From NCBI RefSeq assembly GCF_008312835.1, contig NZ_VSKS01000003.1, positions 372,001 to 436,000 on the forward strand: DNA of 64,000 nt. The letters are read 5' to 3'. This document shows positions 63,801-64,000 of the stretch, in pieces. The number at the start of each line of letters is the position of its first letter. Within the stretch, counting starts at the first letter, position 1. Below the pieces are notes generated by a model. That model worked only from the letters and a program-made list of their open reading frames with translations, searched no databases and had not been told where the DNA came from. The translations under genes and the position numbers were made by a program. The stretch comes from Streptomyces marokkonensis. Its GTDB lineage: Bacteria > Actinomycetota > Actinomycetes > Streptomycetales > Streptomycetaceae.

Positions 63801-63834
63801 ACAGCGGGGTCCGCACCTGGGCGGGCCCCGCTGT
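63801..63834. terminator. Terminator
   Basis: ACAGCGGGGTCCGC/GCGGGCCCCGCTGT with a 6-nt loop after gene 63464. Bases 63835-64000 hold no gene I can support. Confidence 0.7.
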
Positions 63835-64000
63835 GTCGTCGAGCGGTGGTGACCCGTCCGGTTCCGGTTGGGGGCGGGGGTGTGATTCGTCGGGCGTACG
63901 CCGTTGCTCGGGGGCGTACTTGGGGGTTGAACAGTTGAGCTGAGGAGCCCCCGAGGGGATGGAAACCCCACGAAGTTGGGTAAAAATCCTGTGGTGGCGC

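Overview
The window is high-GC actinobacterial DNA and reads as a Streptomyces chromosome. The 48.6-63.8 kb part carries the actinobacterial heat-shock operon dnaK-grpE-dnaJ-hspR, and clpB, both under HAIR operators of the form CTTGAGT-N7-ACTCAAG. Near 40.9 kb lie dcd and a phosphoribosyltransferase. The middle is full of remnants of pSAM2-like integrative elements (AICEs), which are typical of Streptomyces.

0-15.7 kb: the 3' part of an enoyl-CoA hydratase gene; a strip of gene remnants (a TerB tail, a histidine-kinase N-terminus and an ABC-2 permease C-terminus); an ECF sigma factor coupled to a CU044_5270-type membrane protein; a large unknown protein; a CcdA/TlpA-like thiol-redox pair; a remnant of a HigB-like toxin; and a Crp/Fnr regulator. 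Then comes the most interesting locus. A short membrane protein resembling the Pycsar effector PycTM is divergent from a three-gene operon whose starts and stops overlap by 4 nt each: a class III nucleotidyl-cyclase-like protein, a 1507-residue NACHT-type STAND NTPase and a TPR protein. I read it as a candidate cyclic-nucleotide/STAND defence or self-killing system.

15.7-40.4 kb: a mosaic accretion island at an intact tRNA-Gly(CCC) gene (40.33-40.40 kb). A 50-bp exact copy of the tRNA 3' part lies at 22.04-22.09 kb, and shorter anticodon-arm copies lie at 18.36 and 27.77 kb. Truncated tyrosine recombinases sit beside two of these sites, and a third recombinase remnant sits beside a tRNA-Arg(CCU) 3' fragment at 28.95 kb. 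Cargo includes a second sigma/CU044_5270 pair, a SUMF1-like protein, a GIY-YIG protein with a shifted tail, four GntR regulators (three with visible operators), small AICE-type genes, a HEPN-containing two-gene unit of lower GC, two decayed IS110-family elements, a DUF1152/HEAT-like pair, an RsbW-like ATPase and a traSA remnant fused to an integrase remnant.

40.4-64 kb: core chromosome. It holds dcd and the phosphoribosyltransferase, a Yip1-like membrane protein, an FG-GAP beta-propeller protein, an EtfD-like membrane Fe-S oxidoreductase, a WecA/MraY-like protein with degenerate active-site motifs, the dnaK operon, an orphan sugar-binding lipoprotein, three paralogous LuxR-type regulators beside a small secreted peptide and a Rieske-like small protein, a PPOX/F420-type oxidoreductase, clpB, a YbjN protein, a PLP aminotransferase and a Gly/Cys-rich small protein.

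All functions are read from sequence motifs without database searches. Start codons were chosen from Shine-Dalgarno spacing, overlap with the upstream gene and remembered family lengths, and several remain uncertain.
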